Shown one piece after another: positions 24,280 through 30,870 of a DNA stretch of 30,870 bases (position 1 is its first letter; every line of letters begins with the position of its first letter). The position numbers and the translations under genes were made by a program. Source of the DNA: a virus; IMG/VR virus record IMGVR_UViG_3300032235_000624, positions 1-30,870 of that record; one strand, given 5' to 3'. The notes beneath the pieces are model-generated. The model ran no database searches. It was given only the letters and a program-made list of their open reading frames with translations, and was not told where the DNA came from.

Positions 24280-25803
24280 ATGGCTATTAAAAAAACAATT
24301 AGCGCAAAAGTTCTTTCTGGTGGAACTCTAAACAAACTAAGAGAAATGTCCCCTTACATTTATGTAGATAAGCATCAGTTACAAAGATTGCTTGATAAGT
24401 GGGAAGATACTACATCCGCAAAACATATGAAAGCATGTTTAATTGGACATTCTAACATCTACACAATTGTATTAGTAAGTATTCAGGGTTGTTTAGATTA
24501 TTGTGAATCATTGATATCTCAATATTCCGAAGGTGATGACAGATATGAATCTGTAAAAGAAACCATAGATTATTTACAAAATCTAACAAAGCAGGGTTAT
24601 CGTTATTTGAACATCGATGGTCAGCATAGAGTAGAGTGTTATACCGATTATTTTAATTCAAAATTCGTAATAACCGAATCTGTTATTGATTTAATAGAAA
24701 GTAAGGATGGAACAACTATTCCATTCGAAATGAAAGGTGTATTTTTTAAAGATATGCCTGAAGAAACGCAATCGCAAGTTTTGAATTTACCAATTACAAT
24801 CGTATTGGTTGAAAAGGCAACTTTACAAGATATGGTTGATATTACCATATATACTAATATCGGAGAACCTTGGAATGATAACGAAAGACGTATTATTATA
24901 CCATCGCAATTTAATAGGTTCTTACATTCGTTTATGAATAATAATCCGTTATTAACGGCAATGTTCGATAATACAAAAAACTTATCAGGCGATTATGCAT
25001 TACTTAAAAAGGGAGATGCACTTATTATAGCAGAATGGTTTGGATATTATTACAATGTGTTGGAAGGTAACATTTATAATTGGCCTAAAAACTCTATGTT
25101 AGATAGTATGGCTTCAATCGAAGGTTTACCAAAACATAGTAAGAAACGATTAAACGACACAAAATCTCTAATATCCAAAACAATAGAATTGGCTAATTCT
25201 GCCGGTGAAATTAAATTTGAAAGAACATTTTTGGATAATTTATTCATACTGATGACGATACTAAATACACCATCGCATTCAATGAATAATAAAGGTAAAG
25301 AAATCAAAATCAACAATTATAAAAAATTCATTGATTGGTTTGCAAAAACTGAAGCAACTTTAAGAAAGGAAGATGAATTTCTTATAGACCCAGCAACAGG
25401 CAAAGATTATGTTCATCCTATTACGGGTAAAAAATCAACTAACGCAGAATCTTTTAAAAGAAAATGTGGTGCTAAGAAAACAGATGATATTCAAATTCGT
25501 TCTACTATGATGATGGAAAAGTTTTATAAAAGTTATGATAAACTTTTTGCAAATGGAATCATTACTTTAATAGATACTACAAATTATACTAAGAAGCAAA
25601 AGTTAGAAGCTGCTATTGAAAATGATTGGATTGATGCGGATGGTAATGAATTTACATTTGAAGAATTGATGGGTTCTAATTCTATTATGGAAGGTGACCA
25701 CATTGATGCTAGAGCAAATGGTAATGAAACTACAAAAGATAACTTAGTTCTTAGAAATAAAAAAGCAAATATTAGAAAATCAAATAAAGCAATTTTAAAA
25801 TAA
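24280..25803 (+). CDS. DGQHR-domain protein with C-terminal HNH nuclease domain
   Basis: A 507-residue protein. The N-terminal part has YRYLNIDGQHRVEC with D113-R117, the DGQHR/DGQQR signature shared by DndB-like, ParB-like and DUF262 proteins, and an NLPITIVLV strand with IYTNIGEPWNDNERR typical of such domains. The C-terminus (about 447-507) has GDHIDARANG with D473-H474, N488 in KDNLVL and N497 in KANIRK, an HNH (HNN-type) metal-dependent nuclease motif. The architecture resembles GmrSD-like type IV restriction enzymes (DUF262 plus HNH), which cut modified DNA, but the zinc cysteines are not seen. It is preceded by its own promoter and a tandem-pseudoknot leader, and follows the Mom-like pair. 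The glycosyltransferase begins one base after its stop. Confidence 0.7.
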   Translation: MAIKKTISAKVLSGGTLNKLREMSPYIYVDKHQLQRLLDKWEDTTSAKHMKACLIGHSNIYTIVLVSIQGCLDYCESLISQYSEGDDRYESVKETIDYLQNLTKQGYRYLNIDGQHRVECYTDYFNSKFVITESVIDLIESKDGTTIPFEMKGVFFKDMPEETQSQVLNLPITIVLVEKATLQDMVDITIYTNIGEPWNDNERRIIIPSQFNRFLHSFMNNNPLLTAMFDNTKNLSGDYALLKKGDALIIAEWFGYYYNVLEGNIYNWPKNSMLDSMASIEGLPKHSKKRLNDTKSLISKTIELANSAGEIKFERTFLDNLFILMTILNTPSHSMNNKGKEIKINNYKKFIDWFAKTEATLRKEDEFLIDPATGKDYVHPITGKKSTNAESFKRKCGAKKTDDIQIRSTMMMEKFYKSYDKLFANGIITLIDTTNYTKKQKLEAAIENDWIDADGNEFTFEELMGSNSIMEGDHIDARANGNETTKDNLVLRNKKANIRKSNKAILK

Positions 25804-25804
25804 T

Positions 25805-26908
25805 ATGAATAAATTTTGGGATTCAGAGGTAGGAAGCTTCGATAAAAAAGTTTTAGTAGTACCAAATTATACGCATTTCGGAGAAGGTAAAAATATAAAC
25901 GCAGATTCGTTTGTATTGGTAATGAAATCTTTTTTAGATAATGCTGGTTATGATAATTTACAATTTATAATCCCATATCCGAATGGTAGTATGCCAACGG
26001 ATTTTATGAAATATAAAAACGTTAAGCTCATTAATATGGGGAGTGTATCTACATTCCCCCCTTTAATGAGAATTCAATTTCCTGATTCGGCATTTAAGAA
26101 AATATTTTCAGAAGAAGGTATTGATATTATTTGGTCACATTTGCCGGAGTGGACAAATCAATTACTAATTGTTAGAAGATACAACACAGTAACTCAACCC
26201 GTTTTGGGATATTGCCATTGGTGGGAGATTCCCGAAAATGGTGCATATAATCACAATTCATTTTGGAATAATGTGCAAGGTATGTTGAAGATGAAAGTAT
26301 GTGGAGTTAACTCACAATGGGTTAAGAATCTAATTATAAAAAGAGCATCTGAATTCTTAAATCAACAAACGATAGATAAGTTAGAACAAATAATTCAGCC
26401 TTGGTATTTAGGATGTGATGAATTTGTAGAAGGAAATGTAAGACCAAAAACAATTCTATTTAATCATAGAGCAGATGGTTATACCGGCGCTGAATGGTTC
26501 TTCGAAGAAATGGATAAGTTATGGGAGCAAAGACAAGATTTCAAAGTACTAACTTCAATAGCAAGTGTAGTAAAACCATATACCGAATCTATAAGACATC
26601 CTAATAGAGAACACTATTTGAATAATGTAGGTAGCGCTGATATTGGAGTTGGATGTTTTACAAAGTATTCAGCGTGGAGTATGAGTACAACGGATGGATT
26701 GAGTAGAGGCGTTCCATATATCTTACCAAAAGAATTGTGTTATGAAGAAATGGTTGGTGAAGATTACCCACTTTTGTACAAAGGTAAAAAGGAATTCGTA
26801 AAAGTAATTACGGATTATTTGAATGGTAAAATAGAAAGACCAAACACAAAGCCAATTGCTGAAAAGTTGTATTGGAAAAATCAGCTAAAGAATTGGAAAA
26901 TTGATTAA
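25805..26908 (+). CDS. GT-B-type glycosyltransferase-like protein
   Basis: A 367-residue protein with a two-domain layout. The N-terminal domain begins with KVLVVPNYTHFGEG (15-28) and has aromatic strands (LGYCHWWEIPENG, 134-146). The C-terminal Rossmann-like domain starts with TILFNHRADGYTGAE (216-230) and has SADIGVGCF (277-285) and TTDGLSRGVPYILP (295-308), the region that in GT4-type enzymes binds the nucleotide sugar (usually E-x7-E; here no clear Glu pair). It may glycosylate DNA, as T4 glucosyltransferases do, or a surface or protein target. Its place next to DNA-modification genes favours a DNA role, but that is inference. It starts one base after the HNH gene stop. Confidence 0.6.
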   Translation: MNKFWDSEVGSFDKKVLVVPNYTHFGEGKNINADSFVLVMKSFLDNAGYDNLQFIIPYPNGSMPTDFMKYKNVKLINMGSVSTFPPLMRIQFPDSAFKKIFSEEGIDIIWSHLPEWTNQLLIVRRYNTVTQPVLGYCHWWEIPENGAYNHNSFWNNVQGMLKMKVCGVNSQWVKNLIIKRASEFLNQQTIDKLEQIIQPWYLGCDEFVEGNVRPKTILFNHRADGYTGAEWFFEEMDKLWEQRQDFKVLTSIASVVKPYTESIRHPNREHYLNNVGSADIGVGCFTKYSAWSMSTTDGLSRGVPYILPKELCYEEMVGEDYPLLYKGKKEFVKVITDYLNGKIERPNTKPIAEKLYWKNQLKNWKID

Positions 26909-26923
26909 TTTTTAATATATTTG
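26892..26923 (+). promoter_or_regulatory. Bacteroidota-type promoter before the DruA-like gene
   Basis: ATTGG at 26892-26896 (inside the end of the upstream gene) and TATATTTG at 26916-26923, with the usual 20-base spacing. The bases TATATTTGTAATAT at 26916-26929 are identical to 24169-24182 and contain the inverted repeat ATATT-TGT-AATAT. The ATG at 26928 is four bases after the -7 box, so the transcript should be leaderless. Confidence 0.7.
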
Positions 26924-26927
26924 TAAT

Positions 26928-28154
26928 ATGAAATTTTGGAATACAGGAGAAGAAACAAACACAACCACATTTGACTACGATGTGATGAAGAAGAAGTTCA
27001 TTGAAAATTTGGACTATCTTAAAGAAATGTCAGTAGAAGAACAAACCCTATATAAGAAGTGGATTGAGTGGAATGCTGATAGAGTTTCAAATATGAAACG
27101 TTTACCCGTATTACAATCATATTACGATTCTTTATGGAAACCTACCAATCTTATGGATAAAGATTTAACTATTTCTGAAATAGAAAAATTAGAACCATAT
27201 GTAGAAATAGTAGAAGATGATGCGAAAGAATCCACTCGTTGGACTGAAATTCGTAAACTAATCCATACGATGGAGTTTTCTGCTAACCCTGGTAGAAACG
27301 TAAAGATATACGTTAAAGATAGAACAAGCGGAAAGATATTAGGACAAATTTGTTTAGGGTCGGATATCACTTCATTAGGAGTTAGAGATGAATTCATTGG
27401 TTGGACTAAAGAAGATAAATTCGAAAAGGGTAAATTGAATTGTACATCTATTGCTACAACTATCGTATCGACTCAACCATTTGGATATAACTTCTTAGGA
27501 GGTAAGTTAATCGCAGCATTAGCAACCGCTCCTGAAATTAGAGCATATTGGAAAACTAAATATGATAATCCATTAGTCGGAGTAGGTACAACATCTTTAT
27601 ACGGAATTCATTCTCAATACAATGGTATTCCGCATTTCAAAACATTAGGAGAATCTAAAGGTAAAATTTCTACAAAGCCAGATGATTCGGTATATGACCC
27701 GTGGCATCAATGGTTAAAAGAAAATCGTTCAGAATGGTATAAGAAAAACATTATGGATGAGAGAGAACGCAATGGTGCTAATATGGGTTACGAAAAGAAC
27801 GGACCTGTAAGTGGAATTAAACAAAAGATTATTCAGGCAATTTTCAAAGAATTGGGAATCAAAGGAAACGCTTATGACCACGGATTCCAAAGAGGTGTAT
27901 ATTTTTCACAAATGTATCAGAATGGTAATGATTTTCTTTGTTCTAAAATAGAAGAAAAGGATTTGATATTAAATGAGAAGTTTGCTAAAGGAAACGAATA
28001 TACTACAAAATGGTGGAAAGATAAAGCCATCAAAAGATATACAAAATTACACGAAGAGGGTAGAATTAAACCCGAAGTATTGTTCTATGTAGATGCAATT
28101 GGGATGACGTGGGAACAAATGAAAGAACATTATTTAAAAGAAGTAGGAAGATAG
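26928..28154 (+). CDS. DUF4338/DruA-like protein
   Basis: A 408-residue protein. The central part reads GKILGQICLGSD (135-146), GVRDEFIGWT (151-160), FGYNFLGGKLIAALA (185-199) and a YxNPLVGVGTTSLY stretch (212-225), ending in HFKTLGESKG (236-245). This agrees with the DUF4338 pattern of DruA-type proteins (G...RDxFIGW..., ...LA..L..., Y..R..L..T......Y....W..LGET.G), known from the Druantia defence system and from other phages. The C-terminal 150 residues are basic and aromatic. The mechanism of DruA is not established, to my knowledge. It has its own promoter and lies between the glycosyltransferase and the polymerase gene, which follows after one base. Family call is from memory of motifs. 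Confidence 0.5.
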   Translation: MKFWNTGEETNTTTFDYDVMKKKFIENLDYLKEMSVEEQTLYKKWIEWNADRVSNMKRLPVLQSYYDSLWKPTNLMDKDLTISEIEKLEPYVEIVEDDAKESTRWTEIRKLIHTMEFSANPGRNVKIYVKDRTSGKILGQICLGSDITSLGVRDEFIGWTKEDKFEKGKLNCTSIATTIVSTQPFGYNFLGGKLIAALATAPEIRAYWKTKYDNPLVGVGTTSLYGIHSQYNGIPHFKTLGESKGKISTKPDDSVYDPWHQWLKENRSEWYKKNIMDERERNGANMGYEKNGPVSGIKQKIIQAIFKELGIKGNAYDHGFQRGVYFSQMYQNGNDFLCSKIEEKDLILNEKFAKGNEYTTKWWKDKAIKRYTKLHEEGRIKPEVLFYVDAIGMTWEQMKEHYLKEVGR

Positions 28155-28155
28155 T

Positions 28156-30717
28156 ATGTATCAAAACATTTATTACGAAAGACAAAAGAATTTAATTCAT
28201 CTATGGGATGATAAAAGTGGGTATCAAACATTTCCATACCGAAAGTATGCGTATAAAAAAGACCCATATGGTGAATATCGTTCCATGTATGGCGATAAAT
28301 TAACCAAAATTGGTAAATGGGAAAAAGAAGATGCTGAAGATTTGTTCGAATCCGATGTACCGGAAACAACTAGAGTTTTGGTTGATATTTACGATAACGA
28401 TTTACCATCAAATGGACATAGAGTTCTTACATTTGATATTGAGGTAGAAATGATATCAGGTCTACCAAACACAAAAGAAGCTAAAAACGAAATCACCGCA
28501 ATTGCTGCTCACGATGGAGCAACTAAATTATATGATGTATTCGTATTGGATAAAGAAAGAAAAGTAAAAAACAATGCCAAAAACTTTAACAAAGATGGTA
28601 GAGAAGTTAACGTTCACATTTTTGACAATGAGAAAAATCTACTATATGCTTTCCTTAATTACTATGAGGAAATTAACCCAACGATTCTAACGGGTTGGAA
28701 TATTGATTTCTTTGATATTCCATACCTATTCAATCGTATTAAGAATGTATGTGGTGAGGGAAATGCAAAACGATTATCTCCAATAGGTCAGGCATTCTGG
28801 TCTCCATATAGAGAGAAGTGGAGTTTTGGTGGTGTATCTATTTTGGATTATATCAATCTATACAAAACTTACACATATACATTGGAAGCATCTTATACCT
28901 TAAACTATATTGCTACTAAAGAATTAGGTAGAGGTAAGATTGAATACGAAGGAAGTTTGGATGATTTATTCGAAAATGATTTGGAGAAATTCATTGAGTA
29001 TAACATTGTCGATGTGGACTTAGTTGTAGCAATGGATGAGAAACTTCAATTCATTGAATTATGTAGAGCAGTTTGTCACGCCGGATATGTGCCATATGAG
29101 GATTATATATTTTCATCAAAGTGGTTAGAAGGCGCTTGTTTGGGATATCTTAAAAAGAAAGGATTAGTAGCAACTAATAAACCAAAAGATAGAAAAGAAA
29201 GAATGCAGGCTCTTAGAGATAACAATGAAGAGAAGTTTATTGGAGCATATGTAAAAGAACCTATTGTTGGTAAGTACGATTGGATTTATGATTTGGATTT
29301 AACATCTCTATATCCATCGATTATTATGACACTTAATATTTCACCCGAAACCAAAGTTGGCAAGATTCAGAATTGGGATGCGGAGGAAAATATTAGAGGA
29401 GCTGAAAAGGTATATAAGTTAGTAGGTAAGGATGGTGATACTTACGAATATAATACACAGGAATTAAAAGAAGTTATCAAAGATAGTAATTTAGGTGTTG
29501 CTGCAAATGGAGTTCTTTATACACAAGATAAGCCGGGTCTAATCGCAGATATCCTAAATGATTGGTTTCAAAAGCGTGTTGAATTCAGGAAATTAGAAAA
29601 AAAATATGGTGAAGCGAAAGATACGGAAAAGTATGAATTTTATGCTAAAAGGCAGCTGGTTCAGAAGATTCTTCTTAACTCTATGTATGGTGTGCTTGGT
29701 CTTCCTGCCTTTCGGTTTTATGATATTGATAATGCTGAGGCGGTTACGATTACAGGTCAAACTGTTATTAAGAAAACAGCAGAAATGGCAAACATCAAAT
29801 ATTGGAAAGAACTCGGAACTAAAGAGGATTATAATGTGTACATCGATACTGATTCCATTTATATGATGGCTGAACCATTGGTAAAACATCGTTATCCAAA
29901 TTACAAAGAGTTTGATGAACAACGAATGGCATCGGAGGTAAATACTATCGCAGAAGAAACGCAATCATTTTTAAACTCATTCTACGATATGTTAGCCGAA
30001 AGATTCTTCTTTATACCAAAAGATAAACATCGATTTGAAATTAAGAAGGAATACATCAGTAAAGCAGGATTTTGGGTAGCAAAGAAAAGATACGCTCAAT
30101 GGATGGTATTAAAAAATGGTATCCCTTGCGATAAGTTGGATGTAAAAGGTTTAGATGTTGTACGTTCATCATTTCCAAAAGCATTTCAGGACCAAATGAG
30201 TGGTATGTTAAAAGATATCTTAATGGGTAAGGATAACGAATATGTAGATAAGAAGTTATTGGCATTCAAAGATAGTATGGCTACATTGCCTGTTAATAAA
30301 ATAGCTAAGGGTGGAGCAATTAAAGAGTTAAGTAAATATGATAATGGTAGTTGGAGAAAGGATAGTGGTTTAGCAATTGCTAACTTTGAAAAAGGAACTC
30401 CGGCGCACGTAAAAGCGGGAATTACTTATAACCGATTATTAAAATTCTTCAATTGCCCATATAAGCACGAACCAATTAGAGATGGTGATAAAGTTAAATG
30501 GGTATATCTTAAAACAAATCCATTAGGATTGGATACATTGGCATTTAAAGATTATAATGACCCTAAAGAAATTATGGATTTCGTAGAACAATACATAGAT
30601 AGAGATAAATTATACGTTTCGGATATGGAAAACAAAGTTGATGATTTCTATACCGCACTTAAATGGCAAAAGGCTTCAACGGAAGCGTTAACTGCTAAGA
30701 AGTTTTTCTCCTTTTAA
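28156..30717 (+). CDS. Family B DNA polymerase, T4 gp43-like
   Basis: An 853-residue replicative polymerase with proofreading. Exonuclease motifs: FDIEVE (D94, E96), TGWNIDFFDIPY (179-190, D184) and EYNIVDVDLV (281-290, D286). Polymerase motifs: DLTSLYPSI (381-389, motif A), KILLNSMYG (504-512, motif B) and IDTDS (563-567, motif C with D564 and D566). All catalytic acids are present, so both activities should work. The C-terminus ends in TAKKFFSF, an aromatic tail of the kind that docks on a sliding clamp. It starts one base after the DruA-like stop and is followed by a promoter and a further gene. T4 gp43 is 898 residues, so the length is normal. Confidence 0.93.
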   Translation: MYQNIYYERQKNLIHLWDDKSGYQTFPYRKYAYKKDPYGEYRSMYGDKLTKIGKWEKEDAEDLFESDVPETTRVLVDIYDNDLPSNGHRVLTFDIEVEMISGLPNTKEAKNEITAIAAHDGATKLYDVFVLDKERKVKNNAKNFNKDGREVNVHIFDNEKNLLYAFLNYYEEINPTILTGWNIDFFDIPYLFNRIKNVCGEGNAKRLSPIGQAFWSPYREKWSFGGVSILDYINLYKTYTYTLEASYTLNYIATKELGRGKIEYEGSLDDLFENDLEKFIEYNIVDVDLVVAMDEKLQFIELCRAVCHAGYVPYEDYIFSSKWLEGACLGYLKKKGLVATNKPKDRKERMQALRDNNEEKFIGAYVKEPIVGKYDWIYDLDLTSLYPSIIMTLNISPETKVGKIQNWDAEENIRGAEKVYKLVGKDGDTYEYNTQELKEVIKDSNLGVAANGVLYTQDKPGLIADILNDWFQKRVEFRKLEKKYGEAKDTEKYEFYAKRQLVQKILLNSMYGVLGLPAFRFYDIDNAEAVTITGQTVIKKTAEMANIKYWKELGTKEDYNVYIDTDSIYMMAEPLVKHRYPNYKEFDEQRMASEVNTIAEETQSFLNSFYDMLAERFFFIPKDKHRFEIKKEYISKAGFWVAKKRYAQWMVLKNGIPCDKLDVKGLDVVRSSFPKAFQDQMSGMLKDILMGKDNEYVDKKLLAFKDSMATLPVNKIAKGGAIKELSKYDNGSWRKDSGLAIANFEKGTPAHVKAGITYNRLLKFFNCPYKHEPIRDGDKVKWVYLKTNPLGLDTLAFKDYNDPKEIMDFVEQYIDRDKLYVSDMENKVDDFYTALKWQKASTEALTAKKFFSF

Positions 30718-30749
30718 TTTGGAATATTAAAAAGTTTTTCTTATATTTG
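30718..30749 (+). promoter_or_regulatory. Bacteroidota-type promoter after the polymerase gene
   Basis: TTTGG at 30718-30722 directly follows the polymerase stop, and TATATTTG lies at 30742-30749, 20 bases after TTTG. The ATG at 30781 leaves a leader of about 25 A/T-rich bases. Confidence 0.85.
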
Positions 30750-30780
30750 TAACAATAACATAAAATTTAAAAATTAGATT

Positions 30781-30870
30781 ATGAACAAAAACAATTTACA
30801 ACGATTCATTCAAAAGTATTCACTAGGTGGAGTAATTGAATCAGTAGCATGGAACGCAGAAGGAAACAAA
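30781..30870 (+). CDS. Start of an unidentified gene, cut by the window edge
   Basis: The frame from the ATG at 30781 stays open to the window end and gives 30 residues beginning MNKNNLQRFIQKYSLGG and continuing with VIESVAWNAEG. This is too short for a firm call. Position after the polymerase and a promoter, and a possible start of a beta-strand-rich protein, would suit a replication accessory factor such as a sliding clamp, but there is no motif to prove it. Confidence 0.6.
   Translation, partial: MNKNNLQRFIQKYSLGGVIESVAWNAEGNK

Noticed and set aside
1-30870. tRNA genes, CRISPR arrays, insertion sequences or integrase/attachment sites
   Set aside because: No cloverleaf-like intergenic sequence, no regularly spaced direct repeats beyond the 40-base leader units, and no transposase or integrase motif was seen; gaps between genes are all under about 185 bases.

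Overview
The window reads as a contiguous piece of a large, AT-rich, T4-type tailed phage (myovirus-like) that infects a member of the Bacteroidota. The T4-type assignment rests on the gene content: tape measure and baseplate genes, a gp32-like ssDNA-binding protein, a UvsX recombinase, a T4 RNase H-type exonuclease, a gp41-type helicase, class I ribonucleotide reductase (NrdB/NrdA) and a family B DNA polymerase of gp43 type. The host assignment rests on at least seven upstream sites with the Bacteroidota sigma-A promoter architecture, TTTG and TATATTTG boxes separated by 20 bases, together with few strong Shine-Dalgarno sites. All supported genes are on the + strand and are tightly packed, often with 1- or 14-base overlaps. 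I saw no tRNA, rRNA, CRISPR array or insertion sequence, and no gene-free stretch longer than about 185 bases.

Layout. Positions 1-7390 hold a late tail/baseplate block: the 3' part of a tape measure gene, a probable tail-tube initiator, a gp53/LysM-like wedge protein, a probable hub protein and a small unknown protein. Positions 7390-12092 hold a mixed block: a phytanoyl-CoA-dioxygenase-like oxygenase, a strongly diverged family A DNA polymerase-like protein, a 721-residue unknown protein and a 138-residue unknown protein. Positions 12149-13159 carry a small-molecule-type methyltransferase and a DUF1599 (nucleotide-modification-associated) protein. Positions 13290-18237 are the replication/recombination core (gp32-like, UvsX, RNase H, a GroES-like co-chaperonin, a small unknown, gp41-like helicase), ended by an AT-rich hairpin terminator. 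Positions 18334-22128 supply deoxynucleotides (NrdB, NrdA, thioredoxin) plus a PhoH-type ATPase.

Positions 22169-28154 form an accessory island between thioredoxin and the main polymerase: a small HTH protein, a 52-residue protein, two tandem Mom-like (GNAT-type) DNA-modification paralogues, a DGQHR-HNH putative nuclease whose 5' leader can fold into two tandem H-type pseudoknots with a 40-base period, a GT-B-like glycosyltransferase and a DUF4338/DruA-like protein. The family B polymerase follows, then a promoter and the start of one more gene.

How the genes may work together: the phage makes its own dNTP supply (NrdAB plus thioredoxin) and its own replisome. The Mom pair, DUF1599 protein and glycosyltransferase suggest that its DNA is hypermodified, and the DGQHR-HNH and DruA-like proteins next to them look like a modification-linked attack/defence module. 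The least expected items are a second, family A-type polymerase palm in a phage that already has a gp43-type polymerase, and the tandem-pseudoknot leader of the HNH gene. Functions are from recognised motifs and family memory only; no database search was possible.
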